DNA of 20,885 bases from Bordetella parapertussis (GTDB lineage: Bacteria > Pseudomonadota > Gammaproteobacteria > Burkholderiales > Burkholderiaceae_C): contig CAMDJU010000016.1 of NCBI GenBank assembly GCA_945900695.1, positions 1 through 20,885 of the forward strand, written 5' to 3'. The position numbers were made by a program, and so were the translations under genes. Positions 14,179 through 20,885 of the stretch are shown in pieces. The notes beneath the pieces are model-generated. The model was not told the DNA's origin, did no database searches, and saw only the letters and a program-made list of their open reading frames with translations. Position 1 is the first letter of the stretch; each line of letters starts with the position of its first letter.

Positions 14179-15000
14179 TCAGTAAGTCAAGCGCTCAGGC
14201 CGTACCTCTTGCAAGATGGTGGTGGCAATTTCTTCTATGCTTTTGGTGGTGGTGGACAGCCAGCGGATGCCTTCGCGGCGCATCATGGCCTCGGCTTGGC
14301 TGACCTCATAGCGGCAATTTTCCAAGCTGGCGTAGCGTGAGTTGGGGCGCCTCTCGTTGCGCACCTCACTCAAACGCTCGGGGAGAATGCTCAGTCCAAA
14401 TACCTTTTTCCGAAAGGCTTGCGCAGCCGAGGGAAACTGCTGGCGCTCGAAATCCTCGGGGATCAAAGGGTAGTTGGCCGCCTTGATGCCGTACTGCATG
14501 GCCAAGTACAGGCTGGTGGGGGTTTTCCCGCTGCGGCTCACGCCCACCAAAATCACATCGGCTTTGTCCAAATCGCGGCTGAGTTGGCCGTCGTCATGCG
14601 ATAGGCTGAAGTTGATGGCTTCGATGCGGTCATGGTAGGCCTGGCTTTTGCTGACATCCGAAAAGCGTCCAACCCGGTGGTTGGAGGTGATGCCCAACTC
14701 GGCCTCCAACGGGTTGACAAAGGTGCTGAACATATCGAGCAACAAGGCTTTGACGCCGTCGCGAAGCACGCCCAAAACATCTTCATCGACCAAGGTGGTG
14801 AAAACAATGGGGCGGCGCCCCTCGAGCTCGGCGGTGTGGTTGATTTGGCGCACCGCTTGGTGCGCCTTGTCCACGGTGTCCACAAACGGCAAGCGCACAT
14901 GGCGAGGCTTGACTTCAAACTGCGCCAAGATGGCGTTGCCAAAGGTTTCGGCGGTGATACCAGTGCCGTCAGAGACAAAAAAGACCGTGGGGTTGGGCAT
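14179..15000 (-). CDS. ppsR: PEP synthase regulatory protein (bifunctional kinase/pyrophosphorylase, DUF299)
   Basis: A 273-residue protein. It carries the N-terminal FFVSDGTGITAETFG signature, and the P-loop GVSRSGKT at residues 153-160. Family members inactivate PEP synthase by ADP-dependent phosphorylation and reactivate it by Pi-dependent dephosphorylation, at a threonine next to the catalytic histidine. Length is usual (~270). The ATG at 15000 gives the family N-terminus; a longer frame to 15057 adds a non-conserved tail. It is divergent from ppsA, its target, with 196 bases between the starts, a standard arrangement in betaproteobacteria. The ribosome site is weak (GAAAG). Confidence 0.96.
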   Translation of the reverse strand: MPNPTVFFVSDGTGITAETFGNAILAQFEVKPRHVRLPFVDTVDKAHQAVRQINHTAELEGRRPIVFTTLVDEDVLGVLRDGVKALLLDMFSTFVNPLEAELGITSNHRVGRFSDVSKSQAYHDRIEAINFSLSHDDGQLSRDLDKADVILVGVSRSGKTPTSLYLAMQYGIKAANYPLIPEDFERQQFPSAAQAFRKKVFGLSILPERLSEVRNERRPNSRYASLENCRYEVSQAEAMMRREGIRWLSTTTKSIEEIATTILQEVRPERLTY

Positions 15001-15196
15001 GGCTGCTTTCAAAAGGGCAGTGCCCAGACGCGGGCCTACAATCTGACCATTATCCAAATTTATCCATGGCTAGCCGTCTCCGCACCCTTAAAAAATCACA
15101 ACGCTGCTGTGTGGAACCGCTTGCACATGGGCCAGCCTGGCCTGACCATCAGCCCCAGTTTGGCGCACCACCGGTTTTAACTTCCGGAGCCCACCC

Positions 15197-17593
15197 ATGT
15201 CTGCCCTTTTCAGCCCGACCGCCTTGGTCGTGCCGTTTGAAAACCTGAGAATGACCGATGTTGAGGCCGTTGGCGGTAAAAACGCCAGCCTCGGCGAGAT
15301 GATTTCCCAGCTTCCCGCTGGAGTCCGCGTGCCCACCGGCTTTGCCACCACGGCCCACGCGTTTCGACAGTTTTTGAGCCACGAGGGTTTGGATGCCCGC
15401 ATCGCCCAACGCTTGGCCAGCTTGGACACCGAAGATGTGCGCGCCTTGGCCCTGGCCGGTGCTGAAATTCGCCAATGGTTGATGGATCAACCGTTCCCTA
15501 TCGATTTGGAATCGGGCATCCGTGCTGCCCATGCGGTTTTGTGTGCGGGCCAACCCCAGGCTTCATTGGCGGTTCGTTCATCAGCCACGGCAGAGGACCT
15601 GCCGGACGCCTCTTTTGCCGGCCAACAAGAAACATTCCTCAATGTGACGGGCATCGAGGCTGTGTTGTTGAAAATGCGCGAGGTGTTTGCCTCGCTCTAC
15701 AACGACCGCGCCATCAGTTACCGCGTGCACAAGGGCTTTGCCCATGCCGAGGTGGCCTTGTCTGCCGGGGTTCAGCGGATGGTGCGCTCGGACTTGGGGG
15801 CGGCAGGGGTGATGTTCACCATCGATACCGAAACTGGCTTTGACCAAGTGGTGTTCATCACATCGAGCTACGGTCTGGGCGAGACGGTGGTGCAAGGTGC
15901 GGTCAATCCAGATGAGTTTTATGTGCACAAGCCCATGCTCAAGGCTGGGCACAAAGCGGTGATTCGCCGCAGCCTGGGCTCCAAATTGATTCAAATGGTG
16001 TTTGCCACACCTGAGCAGCGCGCCCAGGGTGACAAATTGGTGCACACCGAGGATGTGCCCACCGAGATGCGCAACCGCTATTCATTGACCGACGATGAGG
16101 TGCAGCAGTTGGCGGCTTATGCCTTGGTCATTGAGGCCCACTATGGCCGAGCGATGGACATTGAATGGGGCAAGGACGGTGTGGATGGGCAGCTTTATAT
16201 TTTGCAAGCCCGCCCTGAGACCGTGAAAAGCCAGCAAAAAGACCAGGTCGAGCACCGTTTCAAGCTCAAAGCCACGGGCACGGTGTTGGCCCAAGGCCGT
16301 GCCATTGGCCAAAAAATTGGTGCAGGCCCGGTGCGCTTGGTCAACCACATCGACCAAATGGACATGGTTCAAGCCGGAGACGTGTTGGTCACCGACATGA
16401 CCGATCCCAACTGGGAGCCGGTGATGAAGCGCGCGAGCGCCATTGTGACCAACCGTGGCGGACGCACCTGCCATGCGGCGATCATCGCCCGCGAGCTGGG
16501 CATTCCAGCGGTGGTGGGTTGTGGCGACGCCACCGAACAGCTCAAATCTGACCAACTGGTCACCGTGAGCTGCGCTCAGGGGGACACGGGCTTTATTTAT
16601 GATGGCTTGTTGCCCACCGAGGTGAGCGAGGTCGCGCGCGGCACCATGCCCGAGATCGCCACCAAAATCATGATGAATGTGGGTAATCCGCAGTTGGCCT
16701 TTGATTTTTGCCAATTGCCCAACCAAGGGGTGGGATTGGCCCGCTTGGAGTTCATCATCAACAACAACATTGGCATCCACCCCAAGGCCATCTTGGATTA
16801 CCCCAATGTCGACTCTGACTTGAAAAAAGCGGTGGAGTCGGTGGCCCGCGGCCACGCCTCGCCCCGTGCCTTTTATGTGGACAAAGTGGCCGAGGGCGTG
16901 GCCACGATTGCCGCGGCCTTTTGGCCCAAGCCGGTGATTGTTCGTTTGTCCGACTTCAAGTCCAACGAGTACCGCAAACTCATCGGGGGCAGCCGCTATG
17001 AGCCCGAAGAGGAAAACCCCATGCTGGGTTTTCGCGGTGCGGCGCGCTACCTCAGTGCAGACTTTGGCCCGGCCTTTGCCATGGAGTGCGAGGCCTTGCG
17101 CCGGGTGCGTTTGGACATGGGCTTGCGCAATGTGCAAGTCATGGTGCCTTTTGTGCGCACCTTGGGGCAGGCCGAACGCGTCACCCAGTTGTTGGCCCAG
17201 CATGGCTTGCAGCGCGGGCAAGATGACTTGAAGCTGATCATGATGTGCGAAGTGCCCAGCAACGCCATTTTGGCGGCCGACTTTTTGCAGTTTTTTGACG
17301 GTTTCTCGATTGGTTCCAACGACCTGACCCAACTCACTCTGGGGTTGGACCGTGATTCGGGGCTGGAACTGCTGGCCGCCGACTTTGACGAGCGTGACCC
17401 GGCGGTGTTGGCCATGCTCGAGCGCGCCATTGATGCCTGTCATGCGGCTGGCAAATATGTGGGCATCTGTGGCCAAGGGCCCAGCGACCATGCCGACTTC
17501 GCCCTTTGGTTGGCCCAAAAAGGCATCAGTTCTATCTCACTCAACCCCGATAGCGTGATCCAAACCTGGAAATCCCTGGCTGCGCCGCAATAG
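15197..17593 (+). CDS. ppsA: Phosphoenolpyruvate synthase
   Basis: A 798-residue cytosolic enzyme converting pyruvate and ATP to PEP, AMP and Pi. The N-terminal ATP-grasp domain begins with [15 protein letters not shown]; the central swivelling domain has [14 protein letters not shown] with phospho-His426 (E. coli His421) and the preceding threonine that PpsR is expected to modify. The C-terminal TIM barrel contains [19 protein letters not shown] and the active cysteine in [10 protein letters not shown] (Cys758). Length fits the family (~790-800). The ATG at 15197 has GGAG 8 nt upstream. The 196-base spacer to ppsR has AT-rich patches around 15051-15065 and 15089-15100 but no promoter I can defend. 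Confidence 0.98.
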   Translation: MSALFSPTALVVPFENLRMTDVEAVGGKNASLGEMISQLPAGVRVPTGFATTAHAFRQFLSHEGLDARIAQRLASLDTEDVRALALAGAEIRQWLMDQPFPIDLESGIRAAHAVLCAGQPQASLAVRSSATAEDLPDASFAGQQETFLNVTGIEAVLLKMREVFASLYNDRAISYRVHKGFAHAEVALSAGVQRMVRSDLGAAGVMFTIDTETGFDQVVFITSSYGLGETVVQGAVNPDEFYVHKPMLKAGHKAVIRRSLGSKLIQMVFATPEQRAQGDKLVHTEDVPTEMRNRYSLTDDEVQQLAAYALVIEAHYGRAMDIEWGKDGVDGQLYILQARPETVKSQQKDQVEHRFKLKATGTVLAQGRAIGQKIGAGPVRLVNHIDQMDMVQAGDVLVTDMTDPNWEPVMKRASAIVTNRGGRTCHAAIIARELGIPAVVGCGDATEQLKSDQLVTVSCAQGDTGFIYDGLLPTEVSEVARGTMPEIATKIMMNVGNPQLAFDFCQLPNQGVGLARLEFIINNNIGIHPKAILDYPNVDSDLKKAVESVARGHASPRAFYVDKVAEGVATIAAAFWPKPVIVRLSDFKSNEYRKLIGGSRYEPEEENPMLGFRGAARYLSADFGPAFAMECEALRRVRLDMGLRNVQVMVPFVRTLGQAERVTQLLAQHGLQRGQDDLKLIMMCEVPSNAILAADFLQFFDGFSIGSNDLTQLTLGLDRDSGLELLAADFDERDPAVLAMLERAIDACHAAGKYVGICGQGPSDHADFALWLAQKGISSISLNPDSVIQTWKSLAAPQ

Positions 17594-17614
17594 GCCCTAG
17601 GGGCAACCCCAGCC

Positions 17615-17640
17615 TTGCAGCGGCGAAAAACTGCTAAAAC
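17615..17640 (+). promoter_or_regulatory. Extended -10-like box TGCTAAAAC before the small symporter-subunit gene
   Basis: TAAAAC (17635-17640) is preceded by TG at 17632-17633 and ends 6 nt before the GTG at 17647. TTGCAG at 17615-17620 is only 14 nt away, too close for a good -35. If used, the mRNA would be leaderless or nearly so. Confidence 0.35.
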
Positions 17641-17646
17641 CCTGGC

Positions 17647-17871
17647 GTGAGCCCCGAAATCAATAACCCCGCATCAAAGCCTGGACGCCGAGCTTGGTGG
17701 GCTTTGGGCTTGACTCTGCTTGCGACCTTGGCCGCCTTGGTGTGGGTTTGGATGACACCCGACGCGTCTGTCTGGCATTTTTGGGGGGTGGCCCAGGCCA
17801 TGCCGGTGGCCTATGTGCTGTTGTTGTGGTGGGTGCATGGCGTTCGCAGTGAAGAACCGGGCGATCGATGA
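17647..17871 (+). CDS. Small two-TM membrane protein, putative symporter small subunit
   Basis: A 74-residue protein starting at GTG 17647. TM helices lie at about residues 17-37 (WWALGLTLLATLAALVWVW) and 44-64 (FWGVAQAMPVAYVLLLWWV); both ends are charged (PGRR at the N-side, RSEEPGDR at the end). Its stop overlaps the symporter start by 4 nt, so the two are translationally coupled. Size, topology and position match the small subunits (DUF4212-like) that precede some large sodium:solute symporters, but the sequence is not a clear match to that family. It probably helps assembly or stability of the transporter. No ribosome site is seen. Confidence 0.75.
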   Translation: MSPEINNPASKPGRRAWWALGLTLLATLAALVWVWMTPDASVWHFWGVAQAMPVAYVLLLWWVHGVRSEEPGDR

Positions 17872-19877
17872 TGGGTGAGGCTTGGCGCTGGCGCATGGTG
17901 GCAGGTGCCAGTTTGGGGGTCTTGTTGATGGCTTTGACCTTGTGGCTGGCTGAGGCCTGGGGGGTTTCCAAATCCAGCATCAATGTGTGCTTTTTGGTGT
18001 TGTCGATTGCCGGCTATGCCGCCATTGGTTTGTTATGCCGAACCTCACTGTCCAACGAATACTATGTGGCGGGCCGCCGCATTGGGGCGCCTTTCAATGG
18101 CATGGCCACGGCCGCCGATTGGATGTCTGCCGCCACTTTCATGGGTTTGACCGGTTTGTTGATTTCCGACGGATTCGTCGGTGATGGTGTGCGTGCCGGT
18201 GGCTTGGCCTATGTCTTGGGTTGGACGGGTGGGTTTTGTTTGTTGGGTATTTTGTTCGCCGGCAAGATCAACCAATCTGGCGCCATCACCATCCCGGAGT
18301 TGTTGGGCCAGCGCTTGGACAGCACCGCCGTTCGCTGGCTGGGTGCTGTGGGGGCCATCTTGTGCTCGGGCGTTTATTTGGTGGCCCAAATTTACGCCAT
18401 CGGTCTGGTCGCTTCCATGCTGTCGGGAATGAACTTTGAGTTGGGTGTTTTTTTGGCCTTGGGTGGGGTCTTGCTGTGTTCTTTTTTGGGCGGTATGCGC
18501 GCGGTGACCTGGACCCAGGTGCTGCAATGCGTGGTCATCGTCTCGACCATGGTGACCTTGGCGGTGGCCGTGGCATGGCATCTCCATGGCAGTGCTTTGC
18601 CTTCCTGGGGGGCGGGCATGGGCTTGCAAGCGGTGGCCCAACGGGTGCGTGACATCCAGGCCGATCCGGCCGAGGCGCAATCCAAGGCCATCATGCGCGA
18701 GAGACTGGCCGAGTTGGAGCGCAAGATCGCCGACCCAGAACAAGCCCGCTTTGCAGAGCGGCAACTGCTGGGCGTCAAGATCGCAGAACTCAAGCAGCAA
18801 AACAGCCCCGTGCGCGACATTCAGCGATTGGAAGCCAACCCGGCTTGGAACGACAGCGACAGCCACCGTTTGGTCCAAGGCTGGCAGCGCGAGCGCAGCC
18901 TCATTGAGCAGGAGCTTCAGCGCGCCATTGGCTTTGAGCGGGGTAGCGCCAGCGGCATCCACCAGGGCTTGCTCAACACCGTGTGTTTGGTGTTGTGCTT
19001 CATGATGGGAACCGCCTCATTGCCCCATGTGCTGATGCGCTCACTGACCACCCCCACAGCGCGGCAAGCCCAGCAATCGATGGTCTGGACCCTGTTTTTT
19101 GTGGTCATTGTCTACCTCTGCGCGTCGAGCTTGGCGGTCATGATCAAACAAGTGGTGCTGACCGATTTGGTCGGTTCTGCCATGAATGCGCTACCAGAGT
19201 GGGCGCAAAATTTGCGTTTGCGAAAACCGGCTTTGTTGACCCTCAGTGACCACAACGCTGATGGCCTGGTTCAGTGGGCCGATGTGCGCTTGGCCACCGA
19301 CTATTTGGTCTTGGCAGCGCCCGAAATTTTGGGCATTTCTGCCGTCTTCACAGGCCTGATCGCGGCTGGTGCTTTGGCCGCTGCCTTGTCCACCGCAGAC
19401 GGCTTGTTGTTGACCATCTCCAATGCCTTGGCCCATGACATTTATTTTCAAACCCTGGCCCCCAAGGCCACACCCATCCGTCGGGTGATGCTGTCCAAAA
19501 TTTTGTTGATGCTGGTGGCTTTGGTGGCGGCCTGGATCGCGACGTATCGGCCGGTGGACATTTTGTTTTGGGTCTCTTGCGCTTTCTCCTTGGCCGCATC
19601 GTGCTTCTTTCCCGTTTTGTTGCTCAGCTTGTATTGGTCGGGGTTTAGCCGTGTGGGTGCCATAGGGGCCATGCTTTCGGGAACCTCATTGGCGCTGTGG
19701 TACATCGGTGCCCATTCGCTGGCCGCAGCGGGGCCGGCGACGGTGGATGGGCTTTGGTGGGGTGTGGCGCCGGTGAGTGCCGGCGTTTTTGGTGTCCCCC
19801 TGGGCTTGGTCATGGGCATTTTGATGAGCAAAATATGGCCCCAAACCCTTTCTTCACCATTGCCTGGCGCGCCTTGA
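17868..19877 (+). CDS. Sodium:solute symporter (SSS family), large form with charged insert
   Basis: A 669-residue inner-membrane transporter with about 13 TM helices. SSS signatures are NEYYVAGRRIGAPFNGMATAADWMSAATFMG and AAALSTADGLLLTISNALAHD. Between two TM helices, residues ~259-355 form a highly charged, helix/coiled-coil-prone insert. Residues 461-472 (DHNADGLVQWAD) match an EF-hand calcium loop. ActP and PutP are ~500-550 residues, so this fits the longer VC_2705-type group that pairs with a small subunit. The substrate is probably a small carboxylate (inference: ppsA next door), not proven. The start overlaps the small subunit's stop (ATGA at 17868-17871); ATG 17871 is an alternative. 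Confidence 0.92.
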   Translation: MMGEAWRWRMVAGASLGVLLMALTLWLAEAWGVSKSSINVCFLVLSIAGYAAIGLLCRTSLSNEYYVAGRRIGAPFNGMATAADWMSAATFMGLTGLLISDGFVGDGVRAGGLAYVLGWTGGFCLLGILFAGKINQSGAITIPELLGQRLDSTAVRWLGAVGAILCSGVYLVAQIYAIGLVASMLSGMNFELGVFLALGGVLLCSFLGGMRAVTWTQVLQCVVIVSTMVTLAVAVAWHLHGSALPSWGAGMGLQAVAQRVRDIQADPAEAQSKAIMRERLAELERKIADPEQARFAERQLLGVKIAELKQQNSPVRDIQRLEANPAWNDSDSHRLVQGWQRERSLIEQELQRAIGFERGSASGIHQGLLNTVCLVLCFMMGTASLPHVLMRSLTTPTARQAQQSMVWTLFFVVIVYLCASSLAVMIKQVVLTDLVGSAMNALPEWAQNLRLRKPALLTLSDHNADGLVQWADVRLATDYLVLAAPEILGISAVFTGLIAAGALAAALSTADGLLLTISNALAHDIYFQTLAPKATPIRRVMLSKILLMLVALVAAWIATYRPVDILFWVSCAFSLAASCFFPVLLLSLYWSGFSRVGAIGAMLSGTSLALWYIGAHSLAAAGPATVDGLWWGVAPVSAGVFGVPLGLVMGILMSKIWPQTLSSPLPGAP

Positions 19878-19967
19878 GCGGCCCGATTTGGTGAACATCT
19901 CGCCCAGGGGGCTGACTGCGCTGGTGGCGCTCAGTCGGACCTAAAGCCAAAGCGGGCGCGATTCGCC

Positions 19968-19973
19968 TATAAT
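19968..19973 (+). promoter_or_regulatory. -10 box TATAAT of the rpsF operon
   Basis: A perfect TATAAT lies 63 nt upstream of the rpsF ATG, in the 159-base gap after the symporter gene. The expected start point is near 19980. No good -35 is visible at normal spacing. An imperfect hairpin (GACTG at 19914-19918 with CAGTC at 19932-19936) precedes it and may end the symporter transcript, but has no T-run. Confidence 0.55.
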
Positions 19974-20036
19974 CTAGGGTTTCCCTTGCCGCACCCCAAC
20001 AGACGCTGGGGGCGGCTTCATCCACAAGGAGTCTGC

Positions 20037-20402
20037 ATGCGTCATTATGAAATCATCTTGCTCATCCATCCGGATCAGAGCGAACAAGTTCCAGCCATGC
20101 TGGAGCGCTATAAAGGCATGATCACCGCTGGCGGCGGCGTGATCCACCGGGTTGAAGATTGGGGCCGGCGTCAGCTGACCTACATGATCAACAAACTGGC
20201 CAAGGCGCATTACCTGTGCATCAACATTGAAGCCAGCCAAGCGGTGATGGCTGAAATTGAACATGCATTCAAATTCAATGACGCGGTGCTGCGCCACCTC
20301 ACGGTTCAAAAGAAGAAGGCCGACACCGGTCCTTCATCGATGATGAAGAGTGTGGAACGCGAAGAGGCTCGCAAGGCCCAGCAAGCGGACTTTTCTGCCT
20401 GA
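20037..20402 (+). CDS. rpsF: 30S ribosomal protein bS6
   Basis: A 121-residue protein, typical for S6, beginning [21 protein letters not shown] and holding the conserved [21 protein letters not shown] segment. It binds 16S rRNA with S18 in the 30S platform. AAGGAG at 20026-20031 is 5 nt before the ATG, a strong site. The C-terminal ~25 residues are charged and probably disordered. It is the first gene of rpsF-priB-rpsR. Confidence 0.98.
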   Translation: MRHYEIILLIHPDQSEQVPAMLERYKGMITAGGGVIHRVEDWGRRQLTYMINKLAKAHYLCINIEASQAVMAEIEHAFKFNDAVLRHLTVQKKKADTGPSSMMKSVEREEARKAQQADFSA

Positions 20403-20418
20403 GGTTGAGCGGCTGGGT

Positions 20419-20709
20419 GTGAACCAGTTGGTTTTGACGGCTCGCATTGCAGAGGTCAGTCCTTTGCGGTACACCCCAGCGGGATTGCCGGTTTTGGAGC
20501 TGCGACTTGAACACGAGTCCGAGCAACAAGAAGCCGGAACCCCGCGAACTGTCAAAACCTCTGTCAAAACCATTGCGGTGGGCCAAATGGCTGAACGCAT
20601 AGGTCACCAAGCCCTCGACAGTTGCTGGTTGTTCAAAGGCTTTTTGGCCACCACCCGCAACGCCAAGCACCCTGTTTTTCATTTGCAAGATTTTCAGCCC
20701 AACACATAG
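20419..20709 (+). CDS. priB: Primosomal replication protein N (PriB)
   Basis: A 96-residue OB-fold single-strand-DNA-binding protein of the replication-restart primosome. The N-terminus NQLVLTARIAEVSPLRYTPA and the middle GLPVLELRLEHES match PriB. It sits between rpsF and rpsR, its standard place. GTG 20419 is the sensible start: family proteins begin at this point, and the frame upstream only reads through rpsF. The gap to rpsF is 16 nt and the ribosome site is poor (GAGG 14 nt upstream), so coupling to rpsF is likely. Confidence 0.93.
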   Translation: MNQLVLTARIAEVSPLRYTPAGLPVLELRLEHESEQQEAGTPRTVKTSVKTIAVGQMAERIGHQALDSCWLFKGFLATTRNAKHPVFHLQDFQPNT

Positions 20710-20721
20710 GAGGCCCATGCC

Positions 20722-20885
20722 ATGGCCACGTTCAAGAAATTCAACAAAGACAAGCGTCCCAAGCGCAACACCCAGTCCCTGCTGTTCAAGCGCAAGCGGT
20801 TTTGCCGTTTCACGGTCGCGGGTGTGGAAGAGATCGACTACAAAGATGTCGATACCTTGCGCGACTTCATTGCCGAAAACGGAAA
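20722..20885 (+). CDS. rpsR: 30S ribosomal protein bS18, truncated by the window end
   Basis: The first 54 codons are present, starting [18 protein letters not shown] and including [23 protein letters not shown] in shorter pieces ([19 protein letters not shown]). It partners bS6 in the 30S platform. AGGAGG at 20708-20713 overlaps the priB stop and lies 8 nt before the ATG at 20722; the ATG at 20716 is out of frame. The rest, and probably rplI, lie beyond the window. Confidence 0.97.
   Translation, partial: MATFKKFNKDKRPKRNTQSLLFKRKRFCRFTVAGVEEIDYKDVDTLRDFIAENG

Noticed and set aside
16082..17518. A 478-codon open frame on the minus strand
   Set aside because: It lies wholly inside ppsA, whose sequence and motifs are unambiguous; the His/Gln-rich composition is typical of antisense frames in this genome.

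Overview
The window looks like a chromosomal core region of a betaproteobacterium, most likely Burkholderiales/Comamonadaceae (Limnohabitans/Rhodoferax-like). This is inferred from protein style, the heavy use of TTG for leucine, a moderately high GC content and gene order (surE-pcm-nlpD, divergent ppsR/ppsA, rpsF-priB-rpsR). No similarity search was possible. I see no integrase, transposase, CRISPR array, rRNA or tRNA, and no gene-free stretch longer than 300 bases.

Layout. (1) 1-3854, plus strand: the 3' part of a PDZ-less HtrA-type serine protease, then a MoxR AAA+ ATPase, a DUF58 protein and a membrane-anchored VWA protein, tightly packed as one operon. (2) 3904-4971: selD on its own, possibly leaderless, facing a WecA/MraY-like polyprenyl-phosphate sugar transferase (5065-6177, minus). 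(3) 6388-7713: a small winged-helix regulator (minus) with a perfect 9-bp inverted repeat upstream, then a plus-strand pair made of a 69-aa membrane protein and a His-rich cupin. (4) 7807-11368: a quinone-oxidoreductase-like MDR enzyme (minus), divergent from surE-pcm-nlpD. The gene after nlpD is rlmD, where rpoS sits in many gammaproteobacteria. A bidirectional hairpin terminator separates rlmD from a convergent Bax-inhibitor-1 family gene. (5) 13675-14079: a GlcG/HbpS-like gene, probably leaderless. (6) 14179-17593: ppsR divergent from ppsA. (7) 17647-19877: a small two-TM protein and a 669-aa sodium:solute symporter, a two-subunit-like pair. (8) 20037 to the end: rpsF-priB-rpsR.

How the genes fit together. 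SurE, Pcm and NlpD are stationary-phase/cell-envelope housekeeping. PpsR controls PpsA (pyruvate to PEP), and the adjacent symporter could feed a small organic acid into the same gluconeogenic step (inference). The MoxR-DUF58-VWA cluster is a chaperone-like AAA+/VWA module whose target is unknown, here paired with a protease.

Nothing here is clearly a new system. The most interesting points are the protease-headed MoxR module, the symporter's ~97-residue charged insert plus an EF-hand-type loop, three genes with -10-like boxes 6-8 nt before the start codon, the 24-bp operator-like palindrome, and a 14-bp tandem repeat at a convergent gene junction.
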